From Euclidia mi (lineage: Eukaryota > Arthropoda > Insecta > Lepidoptera > Erebidae): a stretch of DNA of 64,000 nucleotides. Every line of letters starts with the position of its first letter. Positions within the stretch are counted from its first letter, which is position 1. Shown here one piece after another: positions 1 to 11,396 of the stretch. Under the pieces are notes generated by a model. That model had not been told where the DNA came from and did not search any database. It saw nothing but the letters and a program-made list of their open reading frames with translations. The position numbers and the translations under genes are program-made. The stretch lies in contig OX123197.2 of the NCBI GenBank assembly GCA_944739405.2, positions 53,420,047 through 53,484,046 on the forward strand, in the 5' to 3' direction.

Positions 1-931
1 CGTTCAACCATGCCAACTCATGCGCCATTACACTAAGGACATCCCTGATGTCAACCAGAGTGAGTAAGTGCGGCTCTCGAGTAGCTTAAGAACAACATGT
101 CTCCAGGGGATGACGGAATCACCACAGGACATGGACGGAGTTTCCAGCCACAGGAACGAGCCGGGTTTCGAAAAGGCTACAGCACCGTAGACCACATCCA
201 TGCTGTTCGGCAGATTATACAGAAGACCAATGAGTACAATAAGGACCATAAAACCAGCCCTATCGAGTTGCGGCGGGGGGTGAGGCAAGGGGATGTAATA
301 CCCCCTAAGCTTTTCACCAACGCACTTGAAGATGTCTTTAAAACGCTGGACTGCACTGGAAGGGCATGAACATTAATGGCAAGTACATATCCCATCTTCG
401 GTTTGCCGACGATATCGTCGTCGTGGCGGAGAGCCTGGAAGAGCTGAGCGGCATGCTGCTCAGCCTAAATGGAGGCTCTCGTCGGGTCGGTCTCGGCATG
501 AACTTGGATATAACCAAGATTAAGTTCAACGAACACACTGTGCCGGGACCGGTTTATGTCGACGAATCGATGCTTGAAGTTGTTCAAGAGTATGTCTACC
601 TTGGCAAGTAGTCCAGCTTGGTAGAAACAACTTCGAGAAAGAAATGGACCGCAGGATCCAGTTAGGTTGGGCAGCGTTTGGCAAGCTACGTCAAGTTTTC
701 TCTTCGCCCCTACCGCAATGCTTGAAGACTAAAGTCTACAATCAATGCATCCTACCTGTTATGACGTACGGTGCCGAGACGTGGACACTCACAGTGGGAC
801 TAGTCCACAGACTTAAAGTCACGCAGCGGGCTATGGAACGGGCTATGCGTGGGCTGGCCATATCTGTAGGAGGTCTGATGGCCGATGGAGCAAGCGCGTC
901 TTATAGTGAAAACCACGCCAATGCTGATTGA
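1..931 (+). pseudogene. RTE-type LINE, decayed RT fragment
   Basis: Three frames carry successive pieces of one non-LTR reverse transcriptase. Positions 97-369 hold the region around GVRQGDVIPPKLF. Positions 366-611 hold the catalytic block FADDIVVVAESLEEL. Positions 644-931 hold the thumb/C-terminal block (VMTYGAETWTL). Two frameshifts separate them. Between the GYSTVDHIH block and the SPIELRRGVRQGD block the palm motif A region is missing, so there is an internal deletion near 240. The left end is cut by the window. The type is an RTE-like LINE (family inference). Its 3' end resembles other scraps at 27695-27890 and 47990-48180. It is not functional. Confidence 0.85.
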
Positions 932-1139
932 GATAATAATACTATGTTGTGTTAATTATTTTATGGTGTTGTCACTGGTGTGGATATCGGGGATCAGTGA
1001 TATAAATGATCCGATGTACAATCAGCGTAAGCCGCGCATAGTTTACTTACAGCATTCAGTTAATTATCATTGTTGGGACCACACTTTCAAGTGGAGTTTC
1101 CGGAAACCATGGTTTGATGATTGAAGAATACCCGTTGAA

Positions 1140-1575
1140 AAGCTAAGCAGAAAGAAGTCTATCTATTCGTATGTCTAAAATTCTTCCGTTACTATTATTC
1201 ACTGTCAGACTATGCACATCAAAAATTAATGAGCGCAAGAAGCTGAAATATTGAATGTACATAATTATGTTCCTTATTGGCATGCTTAAAGTTAACATGG
1301 ATTTTCCTTGGGGACCGTAGGGGTGCATTGAAAAGTAATTGTCAAAAATTGTTAGGGAATCGGGAAGAAACAGTTAAATAAAAAAATGTGCTGTCGTAGC
1401 TTCGAAAATTTCGAAAGATCAGTTGTTAGTGCACTCCTACGGTATCAAAGGAACATACATCAACACTTTTAGCTTCTTCGGAACAGTTGTTTCGGCTCTG
1501 CGTTGTCAGTTAGTCAAAACGTAGCGCAAGAATTTTATATACATAAATATTAATAAAATTTTATGAAAATCTGTT
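1140..1575. repeat. Dispersed repeat, inverted pair of degenerate copies
   Basis: Positions 1390-1560 match, with divergence, the stretches at 22390-22550 and 26490-26645. All share a core around GTGCACTCCTACGGT, then AAGGAACATACAT, a purine-rich stretch, CGGCTCTGCG and GTAACGCAAGAATTTTATATA. Positions 1200-1330 hold the same core in reverse (CCTTGGGGACCGTAGGGGTGCA). The two copies therefore form an imperfect inverted pair. No coding capacity is seen. The class is unknown. The flanking 932-1139 shows nothing recognisable. Confidence 0.6.
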
Positions 1576-1914
1576 CAGTAATGTTTGCTTGAAAGCATTC
1601 ACAAGACATTCATACATCCACGCTCGCAACTTTTCTGTTTTAATAGCGCAGTAGGAAATATTGCCCAAGAAGTTCGGTTGCACACTTATCCCTGGAACAC
1701 CACAATGTATGGAGTACCCACAGAACTAGCTGTTAATATAGTAATTCGATTAATTGGAGCATAATCTGAATAATTAACTCTGTGTTTGTATTGTACTGTG
1801 TATCTTGCGGTGGATGAAGATCACGCATTTAGGGCGGCCGTGTACGTAGAATATTCCAGAACCACTTAAACATACACAGGGACGAATGCCTAGAGCTATC
1901 CAAGATTGGAGCCT
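1576..1914. other. Unassigned intergenic stretch
   Basis: About 340 bases of AT-rich DNA between the dispersed repeat and the SINE. I see no conserved reading frame, RNA gene or terminal repeat here. Confidence 0.5.
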
Positions 1915-2150
1915 AATTGACTGCTCGGTTGGTGTAGTGGTTTAAGTGGCCGCCTCGTCGCTTGACACTGCACCGAGTGTTGTGGGTTCGATTTCCACAC
2001 GAGACAACACTTTGTGTGATCCATAAATTGTTGTTTCGAGTCTGGGTGTTAATTGTCATCGTTAGATGTATGTTTGTAAAGTCCCCCGCGACACAGGATT
2101 TAGCCTTAAAGTTGTCTTTAAAAAAATAAATTATCGTATTCTGACTTACG
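1915..2150 (+). repeat. tRNA-derived SINE
   Basis: The head has a Pol III box A-like segment (GGTGTAGTGGTTTAAGTGG, from about 1931) and a box B-like segment (GTGGGTTCGATTTCC, about 1982-1996). A body ends in an A-rich run near 2125-2130. The spacing of A and B boxes (about 40 nt) matches a tRNA-derived promoter. The sequence cannot fold as a full functional tRNA and has a long non-tRNA body, so it is a SINE rather than a tRNA gene. A related but distinct head is at 30305-30530. Confidence 0.7.
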
Positions 2151-2292
2151 GCCGGTTTCAATATTCGATCTATCCATGGATTTATTATTATCAGTACCGT
2201 CATTAGACGCGCACTATACAGACGTGTTACCAATTCGTTCGTAAATACCAGTGATACTCAAACTTTTCGCAGTACTTACAACATATCTAATC

Positions 2293-3247
2293 ATGGTTAA
2301 ATGTGGAGATTGCAATGAAGAATTGTTTGAAGGTGCCCAATGTTCATGCTGCAAAAAGACCTATCATTATTAGTGCATAGGTATAACAGAAGCAGGTTAC
2401 AGGAAGCTGGGTGACAGAAAAACTAATGGGCGCTGTCCAAAACAAGGCAGGAGGGCAACACCTATAGCCTGGCACGCCCACGCATTCGCCTTTGTCTGAG
2501 CCGTCACTCAAGATCTTAGAGGAAATAAAATCTATCTCAATCAGGTTGTCAACGGTTGAGGAGCTTGTTAATGAAGTAAAGTTGATGCGAAATGAGCTAA
2601 CAGCTCTAAAATCAACAGTCAGCGAAGCGAGTCAAACTGTGAAGGACTTCGGAAATAGGTTGTCGAACATTGAAGATAGACTCTCAGATGTGGAAAGTAC
2701 TAAGGAATTGGTCAAAGATTTACAGAAAAAGATTGAAATACTAGAAAACGACAAGAATATTGCAGATCAATGGCAACGAATGAATAACGTAGAACTGAAG
2801 GGCATTCCACAATCTGCCAACGAGACTCTTTTCGACAGCATCTTTAACTTAGGCTCTAAAGTGAATTACCCGATAACCAAACAGCACATAAACTTTGTGA
2901 CTTGCATACCAACACGATACTCAAACAGTACTAAGCCTATCATCGTAAGTTTCAACAGCAGATGCATCAAAGAAGACTTTATGTCTGCTGCTCGGGCATA
3001 CTCCAAAGAAAGCCCACTTACTCCCAATGTACTGGGTCTGCGAGGCTCCAATAAAATCTATGTGAATGACCACCTCACACCATACAACAAAACGCTTGTA
3101 AACATCACAAAAAAGTTCGTAAAGGAAAGGAATTGGCAATATGTATGTATAAAACACTGCAAAATAATGGTCAGGAAAAATGTAACTACAGCTTCGATTA
3201 TTATCAAGTCAGAGAAAGATCTGCCAACATTTTCAAAGGAACACTGA
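2293..3247 (+). pseudogene. LINE-A ORF1: PHD-like finger, coiled coil, RNA-binding C-terminus
   Basis: From ATG 2293 the frame encodes a cysteine-rich finger (CGDC, CSCC, HY then C, CP) typical of the PHD-like N-terminus of ORF1 in CR1-group LINEs. It is broken by a TAG just after KTYHY and by a frameshift near 2445. From about 2470 to 3247 another frame is open. It has a heptad-like coiled coil (IRLSTVEELVNEVKLMRNEL and on) and a basic C-terminal domain (YVNDHLTPYNKTLV, FVKERNWQYV). The same C-terminal layout is seen in ORF1 of LINE-F (INERLTKKNRDLF, ELGWNYVW). Presumed role: chaperone/RNA-binding subunit of the retrotransposition RNP. Confidence 0.75.
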
Positions 3248-3447
3248 TCGCATACACTTTTAAATACGATTTTTTTGGAACTCACTAATTAATACTTACT
3301 TTTATAATTATATTCATACGCAAGTTAATGTTGACAACCAGTGCTAATGCTATATCTCTCTTTTGTTTGCTTGGCCGTTTAAAAACAGGTAACAAATACT
3401 GTCTGCCATTCATATTAAACCGTAATGTGCTGCTCATAGGGTAGTTT

Positions 3448-4203
3448 ATGCATTGTACTCATTCGTTGCTATTAGAAGTAATTTATCAATTATCGAGGGT
3501 ATTTTACGAGCATATGTGCACGTATTATTACTTTCTTATAAGGTGTCAATGTCATGTAATACTACGTTTTCATGTAATAAACAAAGTCAGAACTGTGGAG
3601 AAACTACGTTTTTCACGATTTATCGTACGAGCTTATAGTTTATACAATACTATGATTTATGTAGCATTATTTTGTTTTGTAGTGTATTCTGTTCGACGCT
3701 GCAGATACTTTATAAAAGCGTATGACAATACACGTATATTAGTCGATCTAATTTTCTTCATTTTACGTTGTAGTCTTGCTATTTGGAATGTAGCTAAACT
3801 TAATATACGAATTGCCGGCATAGTAGTATATTTTTCATGTTACATTGTGTTTCGTTACGTACTCTTGTGCGTGTGTTGGTGTAGTAATTTTAACGTCTGT
3901 TTACTGGTTGTGCACTTGTTTATGGCCTCATTTGGATTGAAGGATCGTGTAACCAATAAGTGTAAGTACAAACCTTATTATAAGTTTATGATTCAAGCTC
4001 GCTGTAATTCTGTACTTATGGTACTTATACCCACATATCACGAACCAATATATTACGTTGTGTTTTACTGTGAAAAAATAATGTATAAAATGTCTGGGGA
4101 AATATTTATAATGTTAGCTTTTACGCGTCATAGAATATCATATTGCCTATTGTGTTTTTGCTATATTTATGTTTGTCTTGTTGCCGATCATCGTTTACAA
4201 TGA
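3448..4203 (+). CDS. Unexplained 251-codon frame between LINE-A ORF1 and ORF2
   Basis: An uninterrupted frame fills most of the spacer between the two LINE-A ORFs. Its TGA stop (4201-4203) overlaps the ORF2 ATG (4200-4202) as ATGA. The translation is rich in Cys, Tyr, Phe, Ile and Val, with several hydrophobic runs that could be membrane segments. I recognise no domain. T-rich composition alone favours such residues, so it may be a spacer that happens to be open. A frame of this length surviving inside an otherwise broken element is odd. ORF2 could be reached by termination-reinitiation if this frame is translated. Confidence 0.25.
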   Translation: MHCTHSLLLEVIYQLSRVFYEHMCTYYYFLIRCQCHVILRFHVINKVRTVEKLRFSRFIVRAYSLYNTMIYVALFCFVVYSVRRCRYFIKAYDNTRILVDLIFFILRCSLAIWNVAKLNIRIAGIVVYFSCYIVFRYVLLCVCWCSNFNVCLLVVHLFMASFGLKDRVTNKCKYKPYYKFMIQARCNSVLMVLIPTYHEPIYYVVFYCEKIMYKMSGEIFIMLAFTRHRISYCLLCFCYIYVCLVADHRLQ

Positions 4204-5326
4204 ATGGGCTGGACATTTACTACCAAAATGTACGCGGATTGCGTACAAAATGTTGCAATTTTCTTAGAAATACCTTATTACATACTTATGATATCATTTA
4301 TCTTACGGAGACATGGTTGACTGATAGTGTGCACAGTGCGGAAATAATAGATACTAGGTACGTAGTTTACAGACGCGACAGAGACTACGCTAAAAATCGA
4401 CAAACGAAGGGTGGCGGTGTTTTATTTATTTATTTAAACTTTATGTACGATACACAATGTAAGTACAATGGCGGACTTAATGCCATCGAGGCATTTTCTC
4501 CCAGTCAACCATAGGGTGATACAGAGATAATTGTGGTAGGTGTACAAATTAGTTTTAAGAGCTTAATAAATGTATATGACAAGTAACATAAATATGATAA
4601 TATACAATTATATACATACATATTTTATACAATATGACTACATATACCTATACATCTAAGATAAATATATATTTAAATCATATAAATAATCACCTATATA
4701 TAAATATATATAATATATATATAATATAGACAGTTTTGTTGATGTGAAAAATTATGATGATTGTGCCAATAACTCTTTGCGAATATGCTCGCGTGCCTTA
4801 ACCTTGAACGTCGTTATTGGCTGTAAATAGTAGATTGGCATCTGTTGAACGACAAGATTGGCGATCTTCAGCCGAGGATATCTGAGTAACAATCAGATAC
4901 AAAAACAAAAAAACATATGATGAACTATAACATAAATATCTGCACTTTATATTTATGTGCTGAAAACGTCGGTAACTCATTATCAACACAATTTTAATTT
5001 TTTGTGAAGTTATCACAAAAAATTAAATTAAATTGTCTTATTACATCCAACGGATACGTTTTTTGGTAATTGGAGATCCGAATATGAGTAACATTTGTTG
5101 GACAAGGCGTGATGACGGTGCTTTACACCTTCACCCGAGCGGTTATTCTGGAGCATGCCAAAGTAAATTTATCGACTACTTAAGCATAGCTAACCTAAAA
5201 CAGTACAATCACTTGCAAAACTGTTATGGTAGATTGCTAGATTTGGTACTCTCCAGTAGCCTGGTCAAGGTTACAGGATGTGAGGAACCCTTGACACCTG
5301 AAGATCCACATCATAAATCATTATGA
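4200..5326 (+). pseudogene. LINE-A ORF2, endonuclease part
   Basis: ORF2 begins MNGLDIYYQNVRGLRTK, the canonical N-terminus of an APE-like endonuclease. It has the ETW catalytic block (IIYLTETWLTD) and GGGVLFIY. The frame ends at 4514. After an AT-rich interruption the fold resumes near 5045 with the GDxN block (LVIGDPNMSN; the usual GDFN is altered) and the closing region LLDLVLSS ... PHHKSL at 5326. It then stops where LINE-B is inserted. Expected role: nicks target DNA for target-primed reverse transcription. Inactive here. Confidence 0.75.
4570..5040. repeat. AT-rich insertion in LINE-A endonuclease
   Basis: About 470 bases interrupt the endonuclease fold between the conserved strand ending near 4567 and the GDxN block at about 5070. 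It has long runs of TATA repeats (4600-4730) and no coding potential. I cannot define terminal inverted repeats or a target duplication with confidence. A non-autonomous DNA transposon or local expansion of AT repeats are both possible. Confidence 0.45.
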
Positions 5327-5388
5327 GTTGTCGTCGTGCTCGCGTCGCGCGCGCATCGATTGTACGTGTCATTCGTGAATAATGCAGG

Positions 5389-6664
5389 ATGAATTCCTCA
5401 AAAGTAGTGAAATGTGCGAATTGCAACATAGTGATAAATGAAGTGTTAGCTTTCGTGTGTAATAAGCTGGATGTAATGGACGAAGAGAGCTTAAGTCGAA
5501 TATGTGTGAGTGCTTTCTCGGACAAGGATATTGTTGAAGCCAAAAACCTTTTGTTTACATCTATTTCAACTGCGAAGCGTAAAGTAACGAGAAAGAAAGA
5601 TGGCAAGAAACTACGCGACATTGATGATATTATTAGCTTGTTACAAACAACACAACCGGAGGAACGGCCAGTTTTTGCAGCAAAGGAACTACATAAACTA
5701 CCCCCTGTGTTGTTCGATCATATCGATGTAACAAAGGTACTTAAAGATTTAACTATGCTAAAACGCGAATTAGATGATATTAAGTGTCAATAATTGTGAC
5801 CCGTAGTCAAATAGAGACGATAATTTCGGATGTGGATGCCTTGAAAAAACAAAAGGGTGCAAAAAGCCCAAGTTGTCCGTATGTGAACACAAAGAGGGGC
5901 ACTAGGACTCACTTGATGAGTAGTTGTGAATTTGACAGTGGACCTATGGGTTTACAACATATTCCTGTGACGAACGACAGTAAAACTGAGTCAACCTCGC
6001 CCGTTGTAATTCAAAATTGCGCAAACTCACAATCACCTACCCGTCACTATTCATTATCAGTAACAGCTGATCAAAATATAAAATTAATACGGACGAGCAG
6101 AAAACATGCGAAACCGGTTTGAAAACAGCTGTGCAGGCCGAGAACAACATTGAGCCCGTAGCATCTATACATTTATTAGATAACACAAACGGTGTAGATA
6201 CGCGACACACGGACGCTAAGATTGTCATGCAAAATAGACGACAAAAATCCTTAGCTGAAATTGTAAAAGATGGAGAATGGAAAGTCGTCCAAAAGAAGTT
6301 GAAAAATCGTTTCGTGGGTAATATAAGCCAGGGTTCCGTTGATCCTCAAGGGAAATTTAAGGCAGTAGATGAAAAAGCGATAGTATATATTTATAACGTT
6401 GACAAGCACGTGAAGCAGAACGATATACAGGAGTATATCGAAGGAAGAGCAAAGATGTCTGTGAATATTGAAAAAATGGAAATGAATGTCCTGAAAAACT
6501 ATGACGCATACAAGATCTTTGTGCCGAAACATAAATTGGCAATATTCATGAGTGAAGATTTTTGGCCGGATGGTATATCCTTCCGTAAATTTATAGACTT
6601 CTCTAAGAAGAACAGAGGCAGAGAAAACACTCTGAATATTGGAACTGTCACAAAAAACAAATAA
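5389..6664 (+). pseudogene. LINE-B ORF1 (frameshifted)
   Basis: Three overlapping open segments in three frames (5389-5793, 5784-6122, 6119-6664) together give about 420 codons. The first contains a Cys pair (VKCANCNIV) and a leucine-rich, basic region ending in a coiled-coil-like stretch (VLKDLTMLKRELDDI). The last contains a possible RNA-binding fold (IVYIYNVDKHVKQNDIQEYI, resembling the first strand and helix of an RRM). Two frameshifts break it. The final TAA (6662-6664) shares its last A with the ORF2 ATG. Presumed RNA-binding subunit. Confidence 0.65.
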
Positions 6665-8360
6665 TGGATAACATCATCAAATTAACAAGTTTTAATTGCA
6701 AGTGCATAAAAAGGTCTGTTGACTGTGTGAGGCGACTGTGTGTAACGGCCGATATTGTAGCATTACAAGAAACCTGGCTGTTCCCTCACGACGTTGGTTT
6801 CCTTGGACAGATTGATAACGACTTTGCTTTCACGGGGAAGTCGGCGATCGACACATCAGCCGGTATACTTTGTGGGCGGCCCTATGGAGGAGTGGCTTTG
6901 CTGTGTAGAAAGAATATATTTCCTTCAGTGACGGTTATAAAGTGTAGTAGTGCGCGTATCGCAGCTATAAAGATTGTGTCGCAGGATCGTTCGCTTATTG
7001 TATTCTCAGTGTATATGCCCACGGACTCTAGTGATAACTTGGTTGAGTTTACGGACTGTCTAGGTGAAATGAGTGCAATAATAGAAAGGCATAATGTGCA
7101 ATGTGCGATAATGTTAGGAGATTACAACTCGCAGCCGGGTGAGTTGTTTGGTATAGAATTACTTAATTTCTGTGCGGAGCAGTGTTGGTCATGTGCGGAC
7201 ATGGACCTGTTACCGCAGGGTACGTACACATATATAAGCGATGCACACGGCTGCCAGCGCTGGCTGGATCATTGCGTAGTGACTGAAGCCGCGAGGCGTA
7301 TGATAGTTAGTGCTTGTGTAGTGTATGATACGTATTGGTCCGATCACATGCCAATTCAACTGAAATGTAATTTTAATATGTGTAGACCTTCTATTGTTAT
7401 AAATAAACATTTTTCTAATAGTGTGAGTTGGGGTCAACGAACCCCTAGTGATATCGATAAATACATGGAGCTATGTCACTCTAAGCTGAGAGATATCGAT
7501 TTTCCTTTAGAATTTAGCAATTGTACCGATAGGCTGTGCAATGATTGTGGACACAGGGCAACATTAGATAAAATGTACAACAAAATCGTGTGTATACTCT
7601 CTGAGGCTGCTCAATGTACTAAGCAGATAAAAAGGGTTAGAAAAACCAAATGTATGGCGGGGTGGAATAGGCATGTTAAAGAAGCACATGAAAAGGCAAG
7701 GCTTGCCTACCAGTGCTGGGTTATATCTGGAAAACCCAAATCAGGACTTGTATATAATAACATGTATGAGACTAGAAAAGTGTTTAAGTCTGAATTAAAA
7801 TGGTGTCAGACTAATCAAGAACAAATAAAAATGGAAATTATAGCCGAGCACCATAGAGCTAAGGACTTTTCTAGTTTCTGGAAAAACACAAATAGAATGC
7901 AACATGGGTTCTGTGTACCTGTGAGTGTAGCCGGGTATACTGAACCTACTGATATTGCCAACTTGTTTGTGAAACAATTTAAAGTTAAATCTCCTCGAGG
8001 TCCTGTGACGCGGGTGGTCGACTCTGAGATGTTTGAGGAGTTGAATGTAAAATTCTCTGCCAAAGACGTTGCTAATATAATAAACAATATGTCTGGAGGG
8101 AAATCCCCGGGCCACGATCATCTTAGCATCGAGCACCTGAGGCACGCGGGCGTACACCTACCCAGAGTACTAGCAATGTTATACACACTGTGTTTGAGTC
8201 ACTCCTACCTGCCGAAAAATTTGATGAAAACCCATGTAGGTAATCCCTATAATTAAAGACAAGACGGGTGACACATCTGATCCCGCAAATTACAGGCCAA
8301 TATCACTTGCAACTGTAATGGCTAAGGTACTGGACGGTCTGATAGATAGACACATGGCAA
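6664..8360 (+). pseudogene. LINE-B ORF2, endonuclease and start of RT
   Basis: ATG 6664 opens with the APE endonuclease: LTSFNCKCIK, the ETW block (ALQETWLF), GRPYGGVALL, the GDYNS block (MLGDYNSQPG) and the SDH block (YWSDHMPI). All catalytic blocks are visible. After a linker the RT begins (NNMSGGKSPGHDHLSIEHL). The frame breaks near 8235. The next RT block (PANYRPISLATVMAKVL) is in another frame up to the RLE-LINE insertion at 8360. Expected to nick DNA and prime cDNA synthesis. Inactive here. Confidence 0.8.
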
Positions 8361-10026
8361 TCTTTGGCAATGCTATAGGCATCCATCCAAATTAATTTAT
8401 AAGGACAATTTATTAGAATCTGCAGTTGGTTGTCAGCAAGGTGACCCTCTCGGGCCAGTCATATTTAGTTTAGCCATTCATCCCATTATAACACAAATAA
8501 ATTCGAAATTAAACATCTGGTACTTGGATGACGGGACTCTTGGAGGCGATGTAGCCACGGTTCTACAAGATTTACAATTTTTAAAAAATCAGTTTAGCAC
8601 TATCGGCTTAGAACTAAATTCCAATAAATGTGATTTTTTTATAAATGACTCATTAGAACACTCATCGGTACTTTCAAAATTTAATTCTTTGACGCCCAAT
8701 ATAAAAGTAATCACTAAATCTTCCTTTCGCCTACTCGGGTCCCCCATTTTTGAAGAAGCTTTTGAAACTTTTGTAAATGAGAAAATTCAAAATTTCTGTG
8801 AATCTTCAGAACGGCTAAGCAAAATCAATTTACATTCGGCTTACACAATTATTCGGCATTGCCTCTTCACTCCAAAATTCACACATTTTCTGCGGTCATC
8901 TCCCTTTTGGAAACATTCATCTCTTTTGGAAACCATAGATAATGTGATTCGAAACACTTTGAGCAAAATTCTAAATCTTAACATGAACGACCGAGTGTGG
9001 CTTCAAGCAACTTTACCAGTTCGTTTGGGCGGCCTCGGCGTTCGCAAAATTACCGATGTCAGTTTGCCAGCGTTTTTGTCCTCGGTCCATGGCACTGAGG
9101 AATTGACCAGGAAAATTTTAGAACCCACACTGGTTAATTCCGAGGTGCCGTGTAAGACTGATGCCATAAACGCTTGGAAAATGGCTTGCCCGAGCTCTGA
9201 CTTGCCCCGAAATCTTTTCTCTCAGAGACAATGGGACGGGCCGCTCTGCAGCAAGATTAGAGATAATCTATTAACTACTGCTTCTGGTGTTGCAGAGCGC
9301 GCCCGTTTGTTGGCTGTGGGAGAGTGGGAATCGGGGCTATGGCTTCATACGCTTCCATCGTCCAATATAGGAACTATGTTGGACGATACTACATTCCGCA
9401 TCGCCTCTTGCCTTCGCTTGGGTGCTGTCTGTGTTTCTCCGCATCGTTGTAACTGTGGGGAAGCCGTCGACAGCCTTGGCCACCATGGCCTATCATGCAG
9501 CAGAAGTGCAGGGCGTATTTCCAGACACGCCCATATTAATGACATAATCCGTCGTGCTCTTTCCACCGCTGGTGTACCAGCTCATCTTGAACCTAATGGT
9601 CTGGTACGTGACGATGGGAAGAGACCAGACGGTATGTCATTATTACCTTGGAAGATGGGTAGGCCTCTGGTGTGGGACGCAACCTGCGTCGATACCCTTG
9701 CGCCATCACATCTTCTAAGTACAGCTGGGTCAGCTGGCGCTGCTGCTGCATCGGCGGAGACCCTCAAACGGCGCAAATATCAAAATCTAATTGGAAATTA
9801 CGTTTTTGAGCCGTTTGGGGTCGAAACGCTTGGGCCATGGAGCCCGAGTGCTCGTGCTCTATACAGAGCAATAGCAAAAAGGCTGATCGATTCTTCCCAT
9901 GACCAGAAGGCTGGCCTATTTTTCGCAGAGAGAATAAGCATTGCCATCCAGTGTGGCAATGCTGCCAGCCTTCTGGGCACGCTACCAGTAGACAGCGTTG
10001 CGGAAGAATTCTTGGACGCAGTATAG
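8361..10026 (+). CDS. RLE-LINE copy A: RT palm, CCHC knuckle, RLE-like domain
   Basis: One uninterrupted frame from the 5' truncation point to TAG 10024-10026 (first ATG at 8524). Order: RT motifs (GCQQGDPLGP, then IWYLDDGTL with the YLDD catalytic pair), thumb, a long linker, a zinc knuckle (CNC ... LGHH ... C) around 9450-9500, then KRPDGMSLLPW and LVWDATCVDTL. The last two look like a PD-(D/E)XK nuclease core. RT plus C-terminal knuckle plus nuclease is the architecture of R2-superfamily elements. Exact clade is uncertain. It lacks the N-terminal finger and first RT motifs because of truncation, so the product would not retrotranspose alone. Confidence 0.75.
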
Positions 10027-10187
10027 CATATATATTATTATATATTTTTTCGTTTTCGTTGTTTTCCTTTTGTTCCTTTTTTTTTCTTAATTTTAGATTA
10101 GTTTTAGGTTTAGCTTTAAATTTAATTATAATAATGTATACCTATGTTCAGAACTTAATTAATTAAAATAAATTTTAAACTATCAAT
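8361..10187 (+). mobile_element. RLE-LINE copy A (5'-truncated), in LINE-B
   Basis: A 1827-bp insertion flanked by the 9-bp direct repeat ACATGGCAA. It begins within the RT palm (WQCYRHPSKLIYK, the same residues as in copy C near 17370). It ends after a T-rich, AATAAA-containing 3' UTR (10027-10187). The 5' truncation plus target duplication is the signature of target-primed reverse transcription. The coding part is fully open, so the insertion is younger than its host LINE-B. Confidence 0.85.
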
Positions 10188-11293
10188 ACATGGCAACCCG
10201 GATCAATTTGAATGATGCCCAGTTTGGTTTCAGGCCGGGATTATCCACGGAGACTGCAGTGCTGTCTCTTAAGCACACCGTCCAGTACTACACGTCACGG
10301 AAAACGCCTGTTAATGTGTGTTTCCTAGACCTTTCCAAGGCCTTTGATTTGGTCCAATATGATTTGCTTTGGGATAAGTTGAAAAAAGAAACCATGGTAG
10401 ACAGGGCTATTGTTTCAATAATGAGATATTGGTATTATAATCAGATAAATAGTGTAAGATGGGCAGGAGCTTTATCCGATGCTTACGGGCTGGAATGCGG
10501 GGTGAGACAGGGTGGCCTAACATCCCCCAGGCTTTTCAGTCTGTACATTAATCAGCTGATTGTTGAGCTTAGCAATACCTATATAGGATGTCACGTAGAC
10601 GGCATTTGCTTGAATAATATCAGTTATTGTGATGATATGGTGTTGCTGTGCCCATCAATAAGCGCTATGATGAGACTGCTTGGTCTGTGTGAGAGGTATG
10701 CAGAAGCCCATGGACTCAGATAAAATATTGTAAAAAGTGAACTCCTTGTGTTTAAAGCTGGAACAAAATTTTACTCAGACTTACCAGAAGTAAAACTTTA
10801 TGGAAGTCCACTAAAAAGGGTAACGAGATTTAAGTATCTGGGTCACTGGGTCTCTGAAGACCTTAAAGATGACTCAGATATTGAGCGTGAGCGTAGGGCG
10901 CTGGCTGTCCGATGCAATATGTTGGCCCGTAGATTTGCACGATGCACGAAACAAGTGAAGGCAACGCTTTTTAAAGCGTACTGCCAGTCCTTCTACACTT
11001 GCAGTCTATGGGTTAACTACACGCAGAGGTCATACAGCGCCCTACGCGTACAGTATAATAACGCGTTTAGGATGCTGATGGGTCTGCCGCGCTACTGTAG
11101 TGCATCTGGCATGTTTGTTGAGGCGGCAGTAGATAACTTCCATGCAATCTTAAGAAAAAGATGCGCCTTGATCATGCACAGGTTACGCGGTAGCACCAAC
11201 AGCGTCCTCAACACGATATCAGACCGTTGGGACAGTCCGATACTAGGACATTGGCTACGGCTACACAAGTCCGTGGCACAAATGTTAGATTAA
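10188..11293 (+). pseudogene. LINE-B ORF2, RT remainder and C-terminus
   Basis: Continuation of the LINE-B RT after the nested insert. It has NDAQFGFRPGLSTE, FLDLSKAFDLV (motif A), GVRQGGLTSPRLF (motif B) and SYCDDMVLL (YCDD-type catalytic pair). An in-frame TAA at 10721-10723 follows. The frame then continues with LYGSPLKRVTRFKYLGHWV and the C-terminal region to 11293. Only one nonsense codon breaks this half. The 3' UTR with (TTA)n tail follows. Confidence 0.8.
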
Positions 11294-11396
11294 GAAATAT
11301 ATACATAACTGTTACTACTAACATTAGCTTGTAAGAATAATGTAATACTAACACAATGGGCTTTAGTCTGAAAATAAATAATTTATTATTATTATT

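Larger units (their letters stand above)
5331..11396 (+). mobile_element. LINE-B (APE-type non-LTR), split by an RLE-LINE
   Basis: The element runs from about 5331 (GC-rich leader) through ORF1 (5389-6664) and ORF2 (from 6664) to a simple (TTA)n tail at about 11378-11396. ORF2 is interrupted after position 8360 by a 1.83-kb insert and resumes at 10188. The 9-base target duplication ACATGGCAA lies at 8352-8360 and 10188-10196. Joining the flanks restores the RT block before INLNDAQFGFRPG. The stop of ORF1 and start of ORF2 overlap as TAATG. Clade assignment (CR1/L2 group) is inference. Confidence 0.8.
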
